Made by a program: the position numbers and the translations under genes. A DNA stretch of 64,000 bases, taken from an uncultured Caulobacterales bacterium (lineage in GTDB: Bacteria; Pseudomonadota; Alphaproteobacteria; Caulobacterales; Maricaulaceae). The first letter of the stretch is position 1; every line of letters starts with the position of its first letter. Positions 36,104-44,902 of this stretch are shown piece by piece. The DNA lies in NCBI GenBank assembly GCA_947503715.1, contig CANNER010000001.1:806001-870000 (forward strand), given 5' to 3'. The notes under the pieces are model-generated. The model did not search any database. It saw nothing but the letters and a program-made list of their open reading frames with translations, and was not told the origin of the DNA.

Positions 36104-38074
36104 ATGGCTATGCAAACTGCGCGTAATTCGGTTCAGAACGCACCGATGGGGAAAAAAACTCCGTTTAAACAGGTTGAGATCGGGCGCATTCGGACGGTTG
36201 GCTCCAGTAGTGCTGTTATCTCAATCAATAAATCTGTGATTCGGAATAATCAGCTGAACCTTGCCCAGATCGGTACGATTCTAAAAATTGTGACGAGCAA
36301 ATCTATCGTTGTGGCCATGGTCGGCTCTCTCAAAATTGGCGGAGATGATGATGAGGGCATGAGTGATGGTTGCCTCGCCATGCTCAATATTATGGGTGAA
36401 ATCACGACCAATGAGACAACGCGCGAGACAAAATTCTTCCGGGGTGTCCGGTCTTTCCCTGTTTTGGGTGAGGCGGTTTATAACATGTCGCCCGACGAAT
36501 TGACGATGATTTTCAACCGGGAGAACGAAGCCTGTATCGAAGTCGGGCGATTGCAGCAGGACAATTCTATTGTCGCGAAGGTGCGCGTGGATGATTTGCT
36601 GTCCAAACATTTTGCTATTCTTGGTTCTACGGGCTCCGGTAAATCCTGTACTGTGGCCTTAGTTCTGCAGGCTATTCTGAATGCGAACCCGCAGGGTCAT
36701 GTCGTTCTTTTCGACCCGCATAATGAATATTCCAAGAGTTTTGGAGATCGGGCGGAGGTGATCGATAATGAGTCCCTCGATCTGCCGATTTGGATTTTTG
36801 ATTTTGTCGAGACCTGTGAGCTTCTCTGCTCAGATATTGAGGATCAAGCACGGGAAGAGCAGGAAATCCTGCATGATGTTATCCTCCGCGCGAAACAGCT
36901 TTATGACCGCTCGCTTAAACGCGGTGACGTCAGCACCCAACTTAAATTGGATGATATCGAGGGCGAGCTCCAACGCGCCACACATATCTCTCTGGATAGT
37001 CCTGTGCCCTACCGCATTCGTGATGTTGCTAAGCTTGTCGATCATGCCATGGGCAAGCTCGAGAATGCTTCAAATCTAGCGCCCTATAAGCGCTTAAAGC
37101 GCCGTATTGCGACCTTAACATCCGATCCGCGCTATGCGTTCATTTTCAAGAACCAAGCCTCTCCGCGTCCGATTGAAGATATCGTGGGCCGTATTTTCCG
37201 TCTCCCCGTGAATAACAAACCGATTTCTTGCCTCGATTTTTCTGGTATTCCTTCGGAGGCCCTAAATATTGTCGTCTCCGTTGTCAGCCGTCTCGCTTTC
37301 GAACTTGCGACGTGGTCGGAACGGAAGTTACCCATACTTCTGGTGTGTGAAGAAGCGCATAGATATATTCCCCGTGACCGGAATCTTGGATTCCATTCCA
37401 CGCGCCGGATTATTTCGCGAATCGCGAAAGAGGGTAGGAAATATGGAGTGTCTCTCGCCATTGTTTCGCAGCGTCCGTCCGAATTGGAGCCCTCCACACT
37501 GTCGCAATGCTCGACGATCTTCTCTATGCGGTTATCAAATGAATTGGATCAAAATTTCGTTCGCGCAGCAGTGCCGGACGGCGCAGCGGAACTGCTCTCT
37601 TTCCTGCCGTCACTCGGTACGGCGGAAACTATGGTTTTCGGTGAATCCGTCAATCTTCCCATGCGGGTCATTCTGGATAATCTGCCGGCTGAATATCGAC
37701 CGCATAGTTCCAGTGCACAATTTACAGAACTGTGGCAGCGTGATCATGCGACACCGCAAATGATGGAACAAGTTTTCAACCGTTGGCGGGCGCGCAGTCT
37801 GCACCCGGATGGAAAGCCGCAGCAGACGTCAGCGCCTGTCACGCCGAGTGTTCAGGACACCCGTGCAGCCCTGCGTCGCCGAAACACGGAACGTGCTCCG
37901 GTACAAAGACCACATCAGTCCAGTCAGGCCTCAACCCCGCAGCCCGGTACATTGGCAGCTCAAGCGCGCGAAAAATTATTGGCACAAGCCGCTCAGGGCA
38001 GCACCTCACAAGCATCGTCAACCTTAGCGGATGTCAAAGCGCGTCTGAATTCTGCCTTTCATCGTGATATCTAA
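36104..38074 (+). CDS. HerA-like ATPase (HAS-barrel plus FtsK/HerA P-loop domain)
   Basis: 656 residues. The N-terminal ~165 residues are a HAS-barrel (FKQVEIGRIRTVGSSSAVIS). The ATPase has Walker A ILGSTGSGKSCTVAL (about 173-187) and Walker B ILLVCEEAHRYIPRDR (about 411-426), then the arginine-finger/sensor region ISRIAKEGRKYGVSLAIVSQRP typical of HerA. A low-complexity Gln/Ala/Pro/Ser tail covers the last ~100 residues. HerA is a hexameric DNA translocase, usually paired with the nuclease NurA in archaea or with various effectors in bacterial defence loci. No nuclease or effector gene is adjacent here, so the role is open (DNA processing is inferred). Confidence 0.88.
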   Translation: MAMQTARNSVQNAPMGKKTPFKQVEIGRIRTVGSSSAVISINKSVIRNNQLNLAQIGTILKIVTSKSIVVAMVGSLKIGGDDDEGMSDGCLAMLNIMGEITTNETTRETKFFRGVRSFPVLGEAVYNMSPDELTMIFNRENEACIEVGRLQQDNSIVAKVRVDDLLSKHFAILGSTGSGKSCTVALVLQAILNANPQGHVVLFDPHNEYSKSFGDRAEVIDNESLDLPIWIFDFVETCELLCSDIEDQAREEQEILHDVILRAKQLYDRSLKRGDVSTQLKLDDIEGELQRATHISLDSPVPYRIRDVAKLVDHAMGKLENASNLAPYKRLKRRIATLTSDPRYAFIFKNQASPRPIEDIVGRIFRLPVNNKPISCLDFSGIPSEALNIVVSVVSRLAFELATWSERKLPILLVCEEAHRYIPRDRNLGFHSTRRIISRIAKEGRKYGVSLAIVSQRPSELEPSTLSQCSTIFSMRLSNELDQNFVRAAVPDGAAELLSFLPSLGTAETMVFGESVNLPMRVILDNLPAEYRPHSSSAQFTELWQRDHATPQMMEQVFNRWRARSLHPDGKPQQTSAPVTPSVQDTRAALRRRNTERAPVQRPHQSSQASTPQPGTLAAQAREKLLAQAAQGSTSQASSTLADVKARLNSAFHRDI

Positions 38075-38121
38075 CGCAACATCGCATTGACCAGAGCGAG
38101 GCGCGGCGCTATCGCGTTTTC

Positions 38122-38427
38122 ATGTTTGCAAAGATATCGAAAGCTCAACCTTCTGCCATGACCTCCGGTCGTGCAAACTCTGAAAAATGGTATCTCGAAT
38201 ACCAATCGATAGAGCGCAGTGTGATTGATCCGTTGACGGGAAATACCCGCAATGTTGATACGCGCGAACAGTTGAAGATGCCGTTTGATACGCTGGAAGA
38301 TGCCGTTGCTTATGCTAAGGCGAACAATATTCCACATCGTGTCATTGACCGACCAAAGTCAAAACGCATTCCACGGTCCTATTCGGAAAATTTCGATTAT
38401 GACCGCAAATTACCCTGGACGCATTAA
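38122..38427 (+). CDS. Complex I accessory subunit of the NDUFS4 (18 kDa) family
   Basis: 101 residues. The ETC complex I subunit region reads SEKWYLEYQSIERSVIDPLTG, with a TLEDAVAYAKANNI helix and the C-terminal YSENFDYDRKLPWTH. This supernumerary subunit of NADH:ubiquinone oxidoreductase is shared by alphaproteobacteria and mitochondria, and is a useful taxonomic marker. It is not linked to the nuo operon here; tRNA-Arg follows 12 bases later. Confidence 0.93.
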   Translation: MFAKISKAQPSAMTSGRANSEKWYLEYQSIERSVIDPLTGNTRNVDTREQLKMPFDTLEDAVAYAKANNIPHRVIDRPKSKRIPRSYSENFDYDRKLPWTH

Positions 38428-38439
38428 CGTCCATTTCGG

Positions 38440-38516
38440 GGACCTATAGCTCAACTGGATAGAGCAGCCGCCTTCTAAGCGGCAGGTTGTAGGTTCGAGT
38501 CCTACTGGGTCTGCCA
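38440..38516 (+). tRNA. tRNA-Arg (anticodon TCT)
   Basis: 77 bases with encoded CCA. Acceptor GGACCTA/TGGGTCT (two G-U pairs), anticodon arm GCCGC-CTTCTAA-GCGGC with anticodon TCT, T arm GTAGGTTCGAGTCCTAC. A small hairpin TGGACG/CGTCCA spans the stop codon of the gene just before it. Confidence 0.95.
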
Positions 38517-38526
38517 TTCTTTATCT

Positions 38527-38562
38527 GCGGGTTATCGCCAACCAGCCTAACCCGCGCGTTTT
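38527..38562 (+). terminator. Possible terminator after tRNA-Arg
   Basis: GCGGGTTA pairs with TAACCCGC around a 13-base loop and is followed after GCG by TTTT. It lies in the 45 bases between tRNA-Arg and the convergent esterase gene. Confidence 0.45.
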
Positions 38563-39764
38563 CACTTAAAATGTGCGTCGAGGAAATCGAGGAAGGCTGG
38601 CCAGTCCTCTTTGACGACTCCATGTGTTCCGGGCCTGATCCAGAAAGCGATATCGTCAGCAGGTTGAAAGTCGTCTAACCTTTCAGCCGTAAAACTATCT
38701 GCGCCCCAAACTGGCGCGGCAATCTTTGCAGCGCGGTAAGCGCCTTCGGGATCAGACCAGACGTCACGTCGGGCGTTGCCGAGAAGGATGGGTTTGGGAG
38801 CGATTGCAGCGAGCAGGGCGGGTGCATCGACAGGCAGACTTCGATAATCATCTGTATAGTCCGAGGCGAGCGGTGTGACCCATTGGGGGTAGCTAGTGAC
38901 GATATCCTTGAGGCTCTCTCCGGTCTTGTCTCGCATGATGGAAGCCCCAACGGTGCCGGATTGATGCGAGACGGCGGAGTCAATATTATCGCTGAGCGCT
39001 GCCGCGATAAGGGCCGTCTTACCATATCTGGAATGTCCGTAGGCAATGATGGAACGCTCAGGGACGTCAGCTTTCAATTCATCCGCGAGTGCAATTGTAA
39101 GTGAAGCCCAAACCGTGAGTGCGCCCGGACGGCTCTCTCCGGCATCCGGAAAAATAGATTTTAATCTTTCGACACCTGCCGCCTTGCGGTCCGGAACATA
39201 ATCGGGCGGATGCATAACAGCGACGGCGTAACCTCTATCCAGAATATTTTCATAGGGGTGTTCGACGATGTATCGACCAAAGAAATAACCGAAAATTGAA
39301 CCCAAAGGTCCCATGCTTCTGGCTTCACCGGGCAGTGGGGATTCGCCGTCCCGCGCGACAACGCTTCGATTGCTTGAAAAATTCTGCGTTATAATGACAG
39401 GCGCATTGGGTCGATCATTCGGCGTAATGAGAATGATTTCGAACGGATTAGCGGCTTGCCCGTGAGAAACGGCATAGTTTCTGCGCTCGACTGTGGCGCG
39501 ATTATCAAGCCAGTCAGGTGTGATGACGTCGCGCTCAACCACCTCAAAGCGCGTTGGTTTCAAATAGGGGCCCAAAAGCAATGTTTGAAACTGTTCAAAA
39601 TCTCGCGCACTCGGCGGGTCTACTGTCTGCGTTCTAATCGGGTCAGGGGATAAGTCAGCTTGTTGCAGGATTGTGCGAGCGGGCGCGCAAGACCCTAAAA
39701 CTATGACGGCCCAAAAAATCCCGGCAAAGACAATGAAACGAATTATCTTAGAAAACAGATGCAA
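38562..39764 (-). CDS. CE15-like (glucuronoyl methylesterase family) alpha/beta-hydrolase lipoprotein
   Basis: 400 residues. A signal peptide ends in the lipobox LGSC (Cys26), so the protein is membrane anchored and periplasmic or surface exposed. The nucleophile motif is GHSRYGKTAL, the CE15 G-x-S-R-x-G-K signature. Further CE15 blocks are DSAVSHQSGTVGASIMR, TSYPQWVTPLASDY, LPVDAPALLAAIAPKPILLG and the catalytic-His region RPGTHGVVKEDWPAFLDFL. CE15 enzymes cleave ester links between lignin and glucuronoxylan; a marine relative could act on algal uronic esters (inference). The start overlaps the metC end by 17 bases, so it belongs to the cysK-metC transcript, an unexpected partner. Confidence 0.85.
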   Translation of the reverse strand: MHLFSKIIRFIVFAGIFWAVIVLGSCAPARTILQQADLSPDPIRTQTVDPPSARDFEQFQTLLLGPYLKPTRFEVVERDVITPDWLDNRATVERRNYAVSHGQAANPFEIILITPNDRPNAPVIITQNFSSNRSVVARDGESPLPGEARSMGPLGSIFGYFFGRYIVEHPYENILDRGYAVAVMHPPDYVPDRKAAGVERLKSIFPDAGESRPGALTVWASLTIALADELKADVPERSIIAYGHSRYGKTALIAAALSDNIDSAVSHQSGTVGASIMRDKTGESLKDIVTSYPQWVTPLASDYTDDYRSLPVDAPALLAAIAPKPILLGNARRDVWSDPEGAYRAAKIAAPVWGADSFTAERLDDFQPADDIAFWIRPGTHGVVKEDWPAFLDFLDAHFK

Positions 39765-40905
39765 GAGACTGTTCTATATCGGCTTTCAGATCTGATATGG
39801 CTTCAAGGCCACAGGCAAAACGGATGAGTGGGCCTCCCAATCTGTAGGCATGACTGCGTTTGAGTTGCGGATCGCAATGAATAGCGAGGCTCTCAAAGCC
39901 GCCATAGGAATAGCCGATACCGAAGAGCTTTAGATTATCAATAAATTTGAGAACATCAGCCTCGTTCAAAGGTTTGAACACGCAGGCAAACAAGCAAGCT
40001 CCGCCCGTAAAGTCCCGCTTCCAAAGGTCGTGATCGGGATGATCTGTCACAGCAGGATGCAGAACGGTTTGAATTTCATCGCGGGTCATCAACCATTCCG
40101 CCAATGCCAGCGCCGTTGCTTCGGATTGCCGGAACCGTGGCAGGACGGTCCGGAAACCACGCAAAATTTGATAGGCATCATCGGGTGAACTCGCATTGCC
40201 GAGTTGTTTGGCTGTGAGTTTGGCCCGAATGAATAGTCCTTCATCCCCGAAAACGGCCGCACCATACATGACATCGCTATGACCACCAAAATATTTGGTG
40301 GCGGCGTGGACGGAGATGTCTATTCCGAACTGAAGCGGGTTCAGCGTAATTCCACCTGACCACGTATTGTCGATAAGGGTCGCTACGCCTTTCGCTTTTG
40401 CGGATTTCGCAATAGCGGGTAGGTCTTGTATTTCGAAGGTCAGAGAACCGGGACTCTCTAGGAGAATGAGGCTCGTATTCTCGCGAATAAGATCTGAAAT
40501 GCCTGACCCTATACGCGGATCATAAAGCTCCATCTCTACGCCGTAGCGTTTGAGGAATGTCTGACAAAAATAACGCGTTGGCCCGTAAGCAGAGTCTGTT
40601 AGCAAGACATGATCGCCAGGCTTCACAATCGTTAAGATCGGCCCCGTTAGTGCCGCAACACCGGATGGATAGAGTAGGGAACCGACACCGCCTTCAAGCT
40701 CAGTGAATAAGTCTGCAAGGGCATCATGGACCGCAGTCCCATGCCGTCCATATCCGCGAATATCACTACGGTAGAGGTCTTCGGCTTTCTCAAATAATAG
40801 AGTGGATGCGCGTGTAACAGGGTGACTGACAGGTGTACCCAATCCTGCGGGTGGACGCCCCATATGGGTGAATTTTGTCTCGAGTTGCAGGTCGTCGGCG
40901 GACAT
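39748..40905 (-). CDS. metC: Cystathionine beta-lyase / Cys-Met metabolism PLP enzyme
   Basis: 385 residues. The PLP lysine sits in VHAATKYFGGHSDVMYG; the cofactor region LLLESPGSLTFEIQDLP and C-terminal SYGGFESLAIHCDP match MetC. It converts cystathionine to homocysteine, and such enzymes can also release sulfide from cysteine. It starts at the last base of cysK (1-base overlap), so the two are coupled. A role in methionine synthesis or in cysteine desulfuration is possible. Confidence 0.92.
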   Translation of the reverse strand: MSADDLQLETKFTHMGRPPAGLGTPVSHPVTRASTLLFEKAEDLYRSDIRGYGRHGTAVHDALADLFTELEGGVGSLLYPSGVAALTGPILTIVKPGDHVLLTDSAYGPTRYFCQTFLKRYGVEMELYDPRIGSGISDLIRENTSLILLESPGSLTFEIQDLPAIAKSAKAKGVATLIDNTWSGGITLNPLQFGIDISVHAATKYFGGHSDVMYGAAVFGDEGLFIRAKLTAKQLGNASSPDDAYQILRGFRTVLPRFRQSEATALALAEWLMTRDEIQTVLHPAVTDHPDHDLWKRDFTGGACLFACVFKPLNEADVLKFIDNLKLFGIGYSYGGFESLAIHCDPQLKRSHAYRLGGPLIRFACGLEAISDLKADIEQSLASVF

Positions 40906-41906
40906 TAGCAGAGCCAGTTTGGAACGGGCAGGCCCTTCTCGCGAAGGAAGTCCGGATTATAGACTTTTGATTGGTAACGCTGCCCGTAATCGCAGAGGAT
41001 GGTCACGATCGTGTGACCCGGACCCATTTCCCGCGCCATGTGGATGGCGCCGGCAATATTGATGCCCGATGATCCTCCTAGGCAGATACCTTCCAGCTGG
41101 TTGAGTTCAAAAATGATCTGTAGCGCTTCCGTATCTGAAATCCGGTATTGGCGGTCCACTTGAATATCTTTCAAGTTGGCCGTGATCCGGCCCTGACCAA
41201 TACCTTCAGTGATCGAGTTGCCTTCCGTTTCCAACTCACCGTGATCGTAATATGCGAACATCTTGGAACCATAAGGATCTGCCAAGCCGATTTGTACATC
41301 CGGATTTTTTGCCTTCAACGCCATGGACACACCGCCCAATGTTCCACCTGACCCGACGGCACAGATAAAGCCATCGACTTTACCATCCGTCTGGTCCCAA
41401 ATTTCAGGCCCTGTTGTGCAGATATGCGCATCCCGATTGGCCGTGTTGTCAAACTGGTTCGCCCAGATGGCCGTGTTTGGCTCTTTCTCGTTCAATTCCT
41501 TGGCCAGGCGTTCAGAGAAATGGATGTAGTTTCCAGGATTTGCATAGGGAACCGCATCCACCTCAATCAATTCCGCCCCGAGGAGTTTAACCGCATCTTT
41601 CTTCTCTTGGCTCTGAGTGCGGGGCATCACGATCTTGCAACGATAGCCGAGCGCGGAACAGACCATGGCCAGCCCGATTCCAGTATTACCTGCCGTGCCT
41701 TCGACAACAATGCCGCCGGGCATCAAGGCACCTGACTTTTCAGCCGCACGGATGATTGAGAGGGCGGCACGGTCTTTGACGGATTGACCAGGGTTTAAAA
41801 ACTCGGCTTTGCCGTAAATTTCGCAACCCGTCATCTCGGACGCGTCTTTCAAATAGAGCAAAGGCGTATTGCCAATAAGGTCGAGTACGGAACGGGCTTT
41901 CATCAA
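40905..41906 (-). CDS. cysK: Cysteine synthase A (O-acetylserine sulfhydrylase)
   Basis: 333 residues. Fold-type II PLP enzyme: IGNTPLLYLKDASE at the N-terminus, PLP lysine in NPGQSVKDRAAL, phosphate loop in VEGTAGNTGIGLAMV and the C-terminal GGSSGINIAGAI. It makes cysteine from O-acetylserine and sulfide, the product of the sulfite reductase encoded further right in this window. It is divergent from kdsA. Confidence 0.93.
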   Translation of the reverse strand: MMKARSVLDLIGNTPLLYLKDASEMTGCEIYGKAEFLNPGQSVKDRAALSIIRAAEKSGALMPGGIVVEGTAGNTGIGLAMVCSALGYRCKIVMPRTQSQEKKDAVKLLGAELIEVDAVPYANPGNYIHFSERLAKELNEKEPNTAIWANQFDNTANRDAHICTTGPEIWDQTDGKVDGFICAVGSGGTLGGVSMALKAKNPDVQIGLADPYGSKMFAYYDHGELETEGNSITEGIGQGRITANLKDIQVDRQYRISDTEALQIIFELNQLEGICLGGSSGINIAGAIHMAREMGPGHTIVTILCDYGQRYQSKVYNPDFLREKGLPVPNWLC

Positions 41907-41976
41907 TCTTCACCTGTGTCAGGAAATGTGATGACCGTTTGCCGCACTCACTGCGCAAAATCCATATGTTTTCGCG

Positions 41977-42849
41977 ATGTCACGTGATAGTGCACAGTCC
42001 ATGACCGATAAACCTAACAGTCTCATTGAATTACCAACACCCGATGGCGGGACATACCGAATTGGGAACGACCAAACGCTGACCATTCTGGCCGGACCCT
42101 GCGCGATGGAGTCGCGGGATCATGCCCTGATGACGGCGGAGCGGTTGAAGGGGATTGCTGAGCGTGTCGGTGTTCAGCTGATCTATAAATCCAGCTATGA
42201 CAAAGCGAACCGAACCAGTATCCATTCGCCGCGCGGTATAGGTCTGGACGGCGCACTTCCAATATTTGCAGAGATACAATCTGAATTGGGCCTACCCTGC
42301 GTCACAGACATACACACGGCGGAACAGGCGAAACGCGTCGGAGAGATTGTCGACGTTCTACAAATACCCGCCTTCCTCTGTCGTCAGACGGACCTCTTGG
42401 TCGCGGCGGCGGAAACGGGTCGTGTGATAAATGTGAAGAAGGGACAGTTCCTCGCACCTTGGGATATGAAAAATGTCCTGAATAAATTGGTTGAAGCCGG
42501 GAATGCGAACATCATGGCCTGCGAACGTGGGGCGAGTTTTGGCTATAACACGCTCGTCACGGATTTCCGCGGTCTCCCGATTATGAAGAGCTTTGGCGCA
42601 CCCGTTGTTTTCGATGCCACGCACAGCGTCCAACAGCCCGGTGGGCAGGGCGGTACATCTGGTGGTCAACGCGAATTTGTTCCGGTGCTCGCACGGGCAG
42701 CCGCAGCCATTGGCGTCGCGGCGATATTCATGGAGACCCATCCCGATCCTGAAAACGCACCGAGTGACGGCCCTAACATGGTCCCCATGGATGAGTTTGA
42801 AACGCTGCTGACGGATATCAAACGTTTCGATGATCTAGCGAAGTCTTAA
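41977..42849 (+). CDS. kdsA: 2-dehydro-3-deoxyphosphooctonate aldolase (KDO-8-phosphate synthase)
   Basis: 290 residues. It condenses phosphoenolpyruvate with arabinose-5-phosphate for lipopolysaccharide KDO. Signatures: [56 protein letters not shown] and [17 protein letters not shown]. The second ATG (42001, [11 protein letters not shown]) is an equally likely start. The 3' end overlaps the convergent DUF3089 gene by four bases. Confidence 0.96.
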   Translation: MSRDSAQSMTDKPNSLIELPTPDGGTYRIGNDQTLTILAGPCAMESRDHALMTAERLKGIAERVGVQLIYKSSYDKANRTSIHSPRGIGLDGALPIFAEIQSELGLPCVTDIHTAEQAKRVGEIVDVLQIPAFLCRQTDLLVAAAETGRVINVKKGQFLAPWDMKNVLNKLVEAGNANIMACERGASFGYNTLVTDFRGLPIMKSFGAPVVFDATHSVQQPGGQGGTSGGQREFVPVLARAAAAIGVAAIFMETHPDPENAPSDGPNMVPMDEFETLLTDIKRFDDLAKS

Positions 42850-44042
42850 TCAGGAATTGTGACGGGGGCGTCTTCGACGACCTCCATCTCGAAATCATCC
42901 AACATTGCGCCTGCGCGTTCAGGCAAATCTCCGGATTTTAGGCGGGCCTCAACCCGTCTCTTCGCATCTTGTTTTAAATCCTCATAGAACAGGTTGGACG
43001 GTAGTGTTCTAAATTTACCTCCGACTTTCAGGGGACGGCGCAGGCTCTTACTTCGTGGAATATCTACTAAGAGTAACCCACCTTGGCACTGCGCACCGGA
43101 TTGTTTGGTCATGGGTGCGGGATCCATATCCGGGTCCAGGCCTTCCGCCGCGACGCCGCCAAGATGCAAACGCGGAGGCGCATAATCCTCAGAAGACGTC
43201 CAGAGGAGGGGGTTGGTGCAGAGTGTCGGACGGTTCGCAATGGCCTCATAATCCTGACCGTTATGAACCAGTAACCGTTCAGAAAACCGTTCAGCGATCA
43301 CCTTATCCTTTGAGGTAAAAGACCCAAAGGCTACCACGCATCCGGTCTGCTCCGGGGTCTCGCAAGGAAGGAGATTAGACATTGGACCTTTGAAAAATTC
43401 TAGCGGCAGGGGGTGGTCAATGACATAGGCGACGGCCAAGCGATCTCTTAGGTCGCCCTGAAAAAAGTCCATCAGTAATCTTTGAACATGGGAGGCCCCC
43501 TGATTATGGCCGACTAGAACAATGGGTCGTTCCGGCGGAGAGTTCTCGAGAAAATATTCAAAGGCCCGTTTAATATCCTGATAGGCAAAATCCTGAGCCT
43601 GCTGCGCGTCTTCACGATTCGTCATGAATGCATAGAGGGAGGCTTGGCGGTAATTTGGCGCGAATAACCGCCCCGCCTGACCATAAGGCGACACGTAATT
43701 AGGTCGCACGATCTTCTTCATTTTATTTCGCTTGCGGTCCTGCCACGGCAGGTTCCAATGTTCCCCGCCACGATAGACGCTCGGCACAGCCACAAAGACA
43801 TCGCCTTTGGCTTCTAGCGTATAGGGGTCTTCGCCTAAATCGGGGCGCGCCAACCAACTCTCGGCTTCGGTGTAAACAGGGGCAATAGGTGGTTCATAAG
43901 TTTGAAACGGTTGTCCGGGGTCTTGAATACTCTGGAAAATATCATCGCGGTAGAGATAGGCGATTATCAGAAGGACAAAAGCAATACCGAGCAATGCGGC
44001 CATGACCCTTAGTAAGCGCTCAAAATTTCTTGATTTCGACAT
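42846..44042 (-). CDS. DUF3089 alpha/beta-hydrolase-like membrane-anchored protein
   Basis: 398 residues. A single N-terminal membrane helix (about 11-31) anchors an extracytoplasmic domain. DUF3089 features are [49 protein letters not shown] and the nucleophile-like [13 protein letters not shown]. In this motif the usual Ser of G-H-S-Q-G is Asn, so the standard serine hydrolase mechanism may be lost. Function unknown. Confidence 0.85.
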   Translation of the reverse strand: MSKSRNFERLLRVMAALLGIAFVLLIIAYLYRDDIFQSIQDPGQPFQTYEPPIAPVYTEAESWLARPDLGEDPYTLEAKGDVFVAVPSVYRGGEHWNLPWQDRKRNKMKKIVRPNYVSPYGQAGRLFAPNYRQASLYAFMTNREDAQQAQDFAYQDIKRAFEYFLENSPPERPIVLVGHNQGASHVQRLLMDFFQGDLRDRLAVAYVIDHPLPLEFFKGPMSNLLPCETPEQTGCVVAFGSFTSKDKVIAERFSERLLVHNGQDYEAIANRPTLCTNPLLWTSSEDYAPPRLHLGGVAAEGLDPDMDPAPMTKQSGAQCQGGLLLVDIPRSKSLRRPLKVGGKFRTLPSNLFYEDLKQDAKRRVEARLKSGDLPERAGAMLDDFEMEVVEDAPVTIPD

Positions 44043-44134
44043 AGAATGACCCGTTCACGAAAATGTACCCTAGCCCATCATTCCCCTATGGGGTAGCTGT
44101 GAGCCGAGTTTGTACTGAAATTTAAGGCTATGGC

Positions 44135-44902
44135 ATGAAAGACGATACAAAAGTGGACGCTGATCCGTCTCTGTCTAAGTCGGGCTTTTTCTATAAACCC
44201 GATGATGTCTCAAAATTTTCACTTTTGAAATGGCTTAGGAATCGTTTTTTCACAGGCGTTGTTGTCGCCATTCCGATTGTCACGACCCTTCTTGTTGTCA
44301 GCTGGGTTGTACAAAAGGTTGATAATAACGTTTTTAAAATCATCCCCGACTCCCTCAATCCAGAGACCTACTTAGGCTTCGCTATCCCCGGCTTAGGATT
44401 GATTATATCAATTATCTTGCTTTTCCTCTTAGGGATCATAGCCTCTAATTTTATCGGGAAATCGCTCATTCGGTCCGGCGAGAGTCTGTTGGACCGTGTC
44501 CCTGTTGTCAGTCCCGTCTATAACGCCCTGAAACAAATCGTTCAGACGGTCGCGGCGCAAAAGGATCGCGCTTTTCGTGATGTTTGTCTGCTGGAATATC
44601 CGAGAAAAGGTGTCTGGGCGCTCGGTTTTGTTACGGCTGACCTAGGCGGCGAAGCCAAGCGGGAATTGGGCGATAATATGGTTTGTGTGTTTGTCCCGAC
44701 GACGCCCAACCCGACATCCGGCTTTCTTTTATTTTTACAGAAAGGCGACATCAAGATTCTGGATATGACGCCGGAAGAGGGCGCGAAAATGATTATCTCC
44801 GGCGGGATGGTCTCAAGCCGTCCTGATTCCGTTTTGGACGCAGGTGGCGGTGTCGACATGAACAAGACGGAAGAAAATAAGACTCCGATACCCTCGCTCT
44901 AA
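44135..44902 (+). CDS. DUF502 family membrane protein
   Basis: 255 residues with two hydrophobic helices (about 40-62 and 85-110). The family pattern is FFTGVVVAIPIVTTLLVVSW, then RVPVVSPVYNALKQIVQTV, VCLLEYPRKGVWALGFVT and VFVPTTPNPTSGFLLFL. It is a conserved inner-membrane protein of unknown role. The gene overlaps the convergent recG by four bases. Confidence 0.93.
   Translation: MKDDTKVDADPSLSKSGFFYKPDDVSKFSLLKWLRNRFFTGVVVAIPIVTTLLVVSWVVQKVDNNVFKIIPDSLNPETYLGFAIPGLGLIISIILLFLLGIIASNFIGKSLIRSGESLLDRVPVVSPVYNALKQIVQTVAAQKDRAFRDVCLLEYPRKGVWALGFVTADLGGEAKRELGDNMVCVFVPTTPNPTSGFLLFLQKGDIKILDMTPEEGAKMIISGGMVSSRPDSVLDAGGGVDMNKTEENKTPIPSL

Noticed and set aside
36104-38074. HerA-NurA or HerA-SIR2 antiphage system
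   Set aside because: No nuclease or effector gene adjoins the ATPase; neighbours are tRNAs, a DUF192 gene and a respiratory subunit.
35255-38516. tRNA-flanked genomic island or prophage
   Set aside because: No integrase, no repeats of the tRNA 3' ends, and the enclosed genes include core functions such as the complex I subunit.
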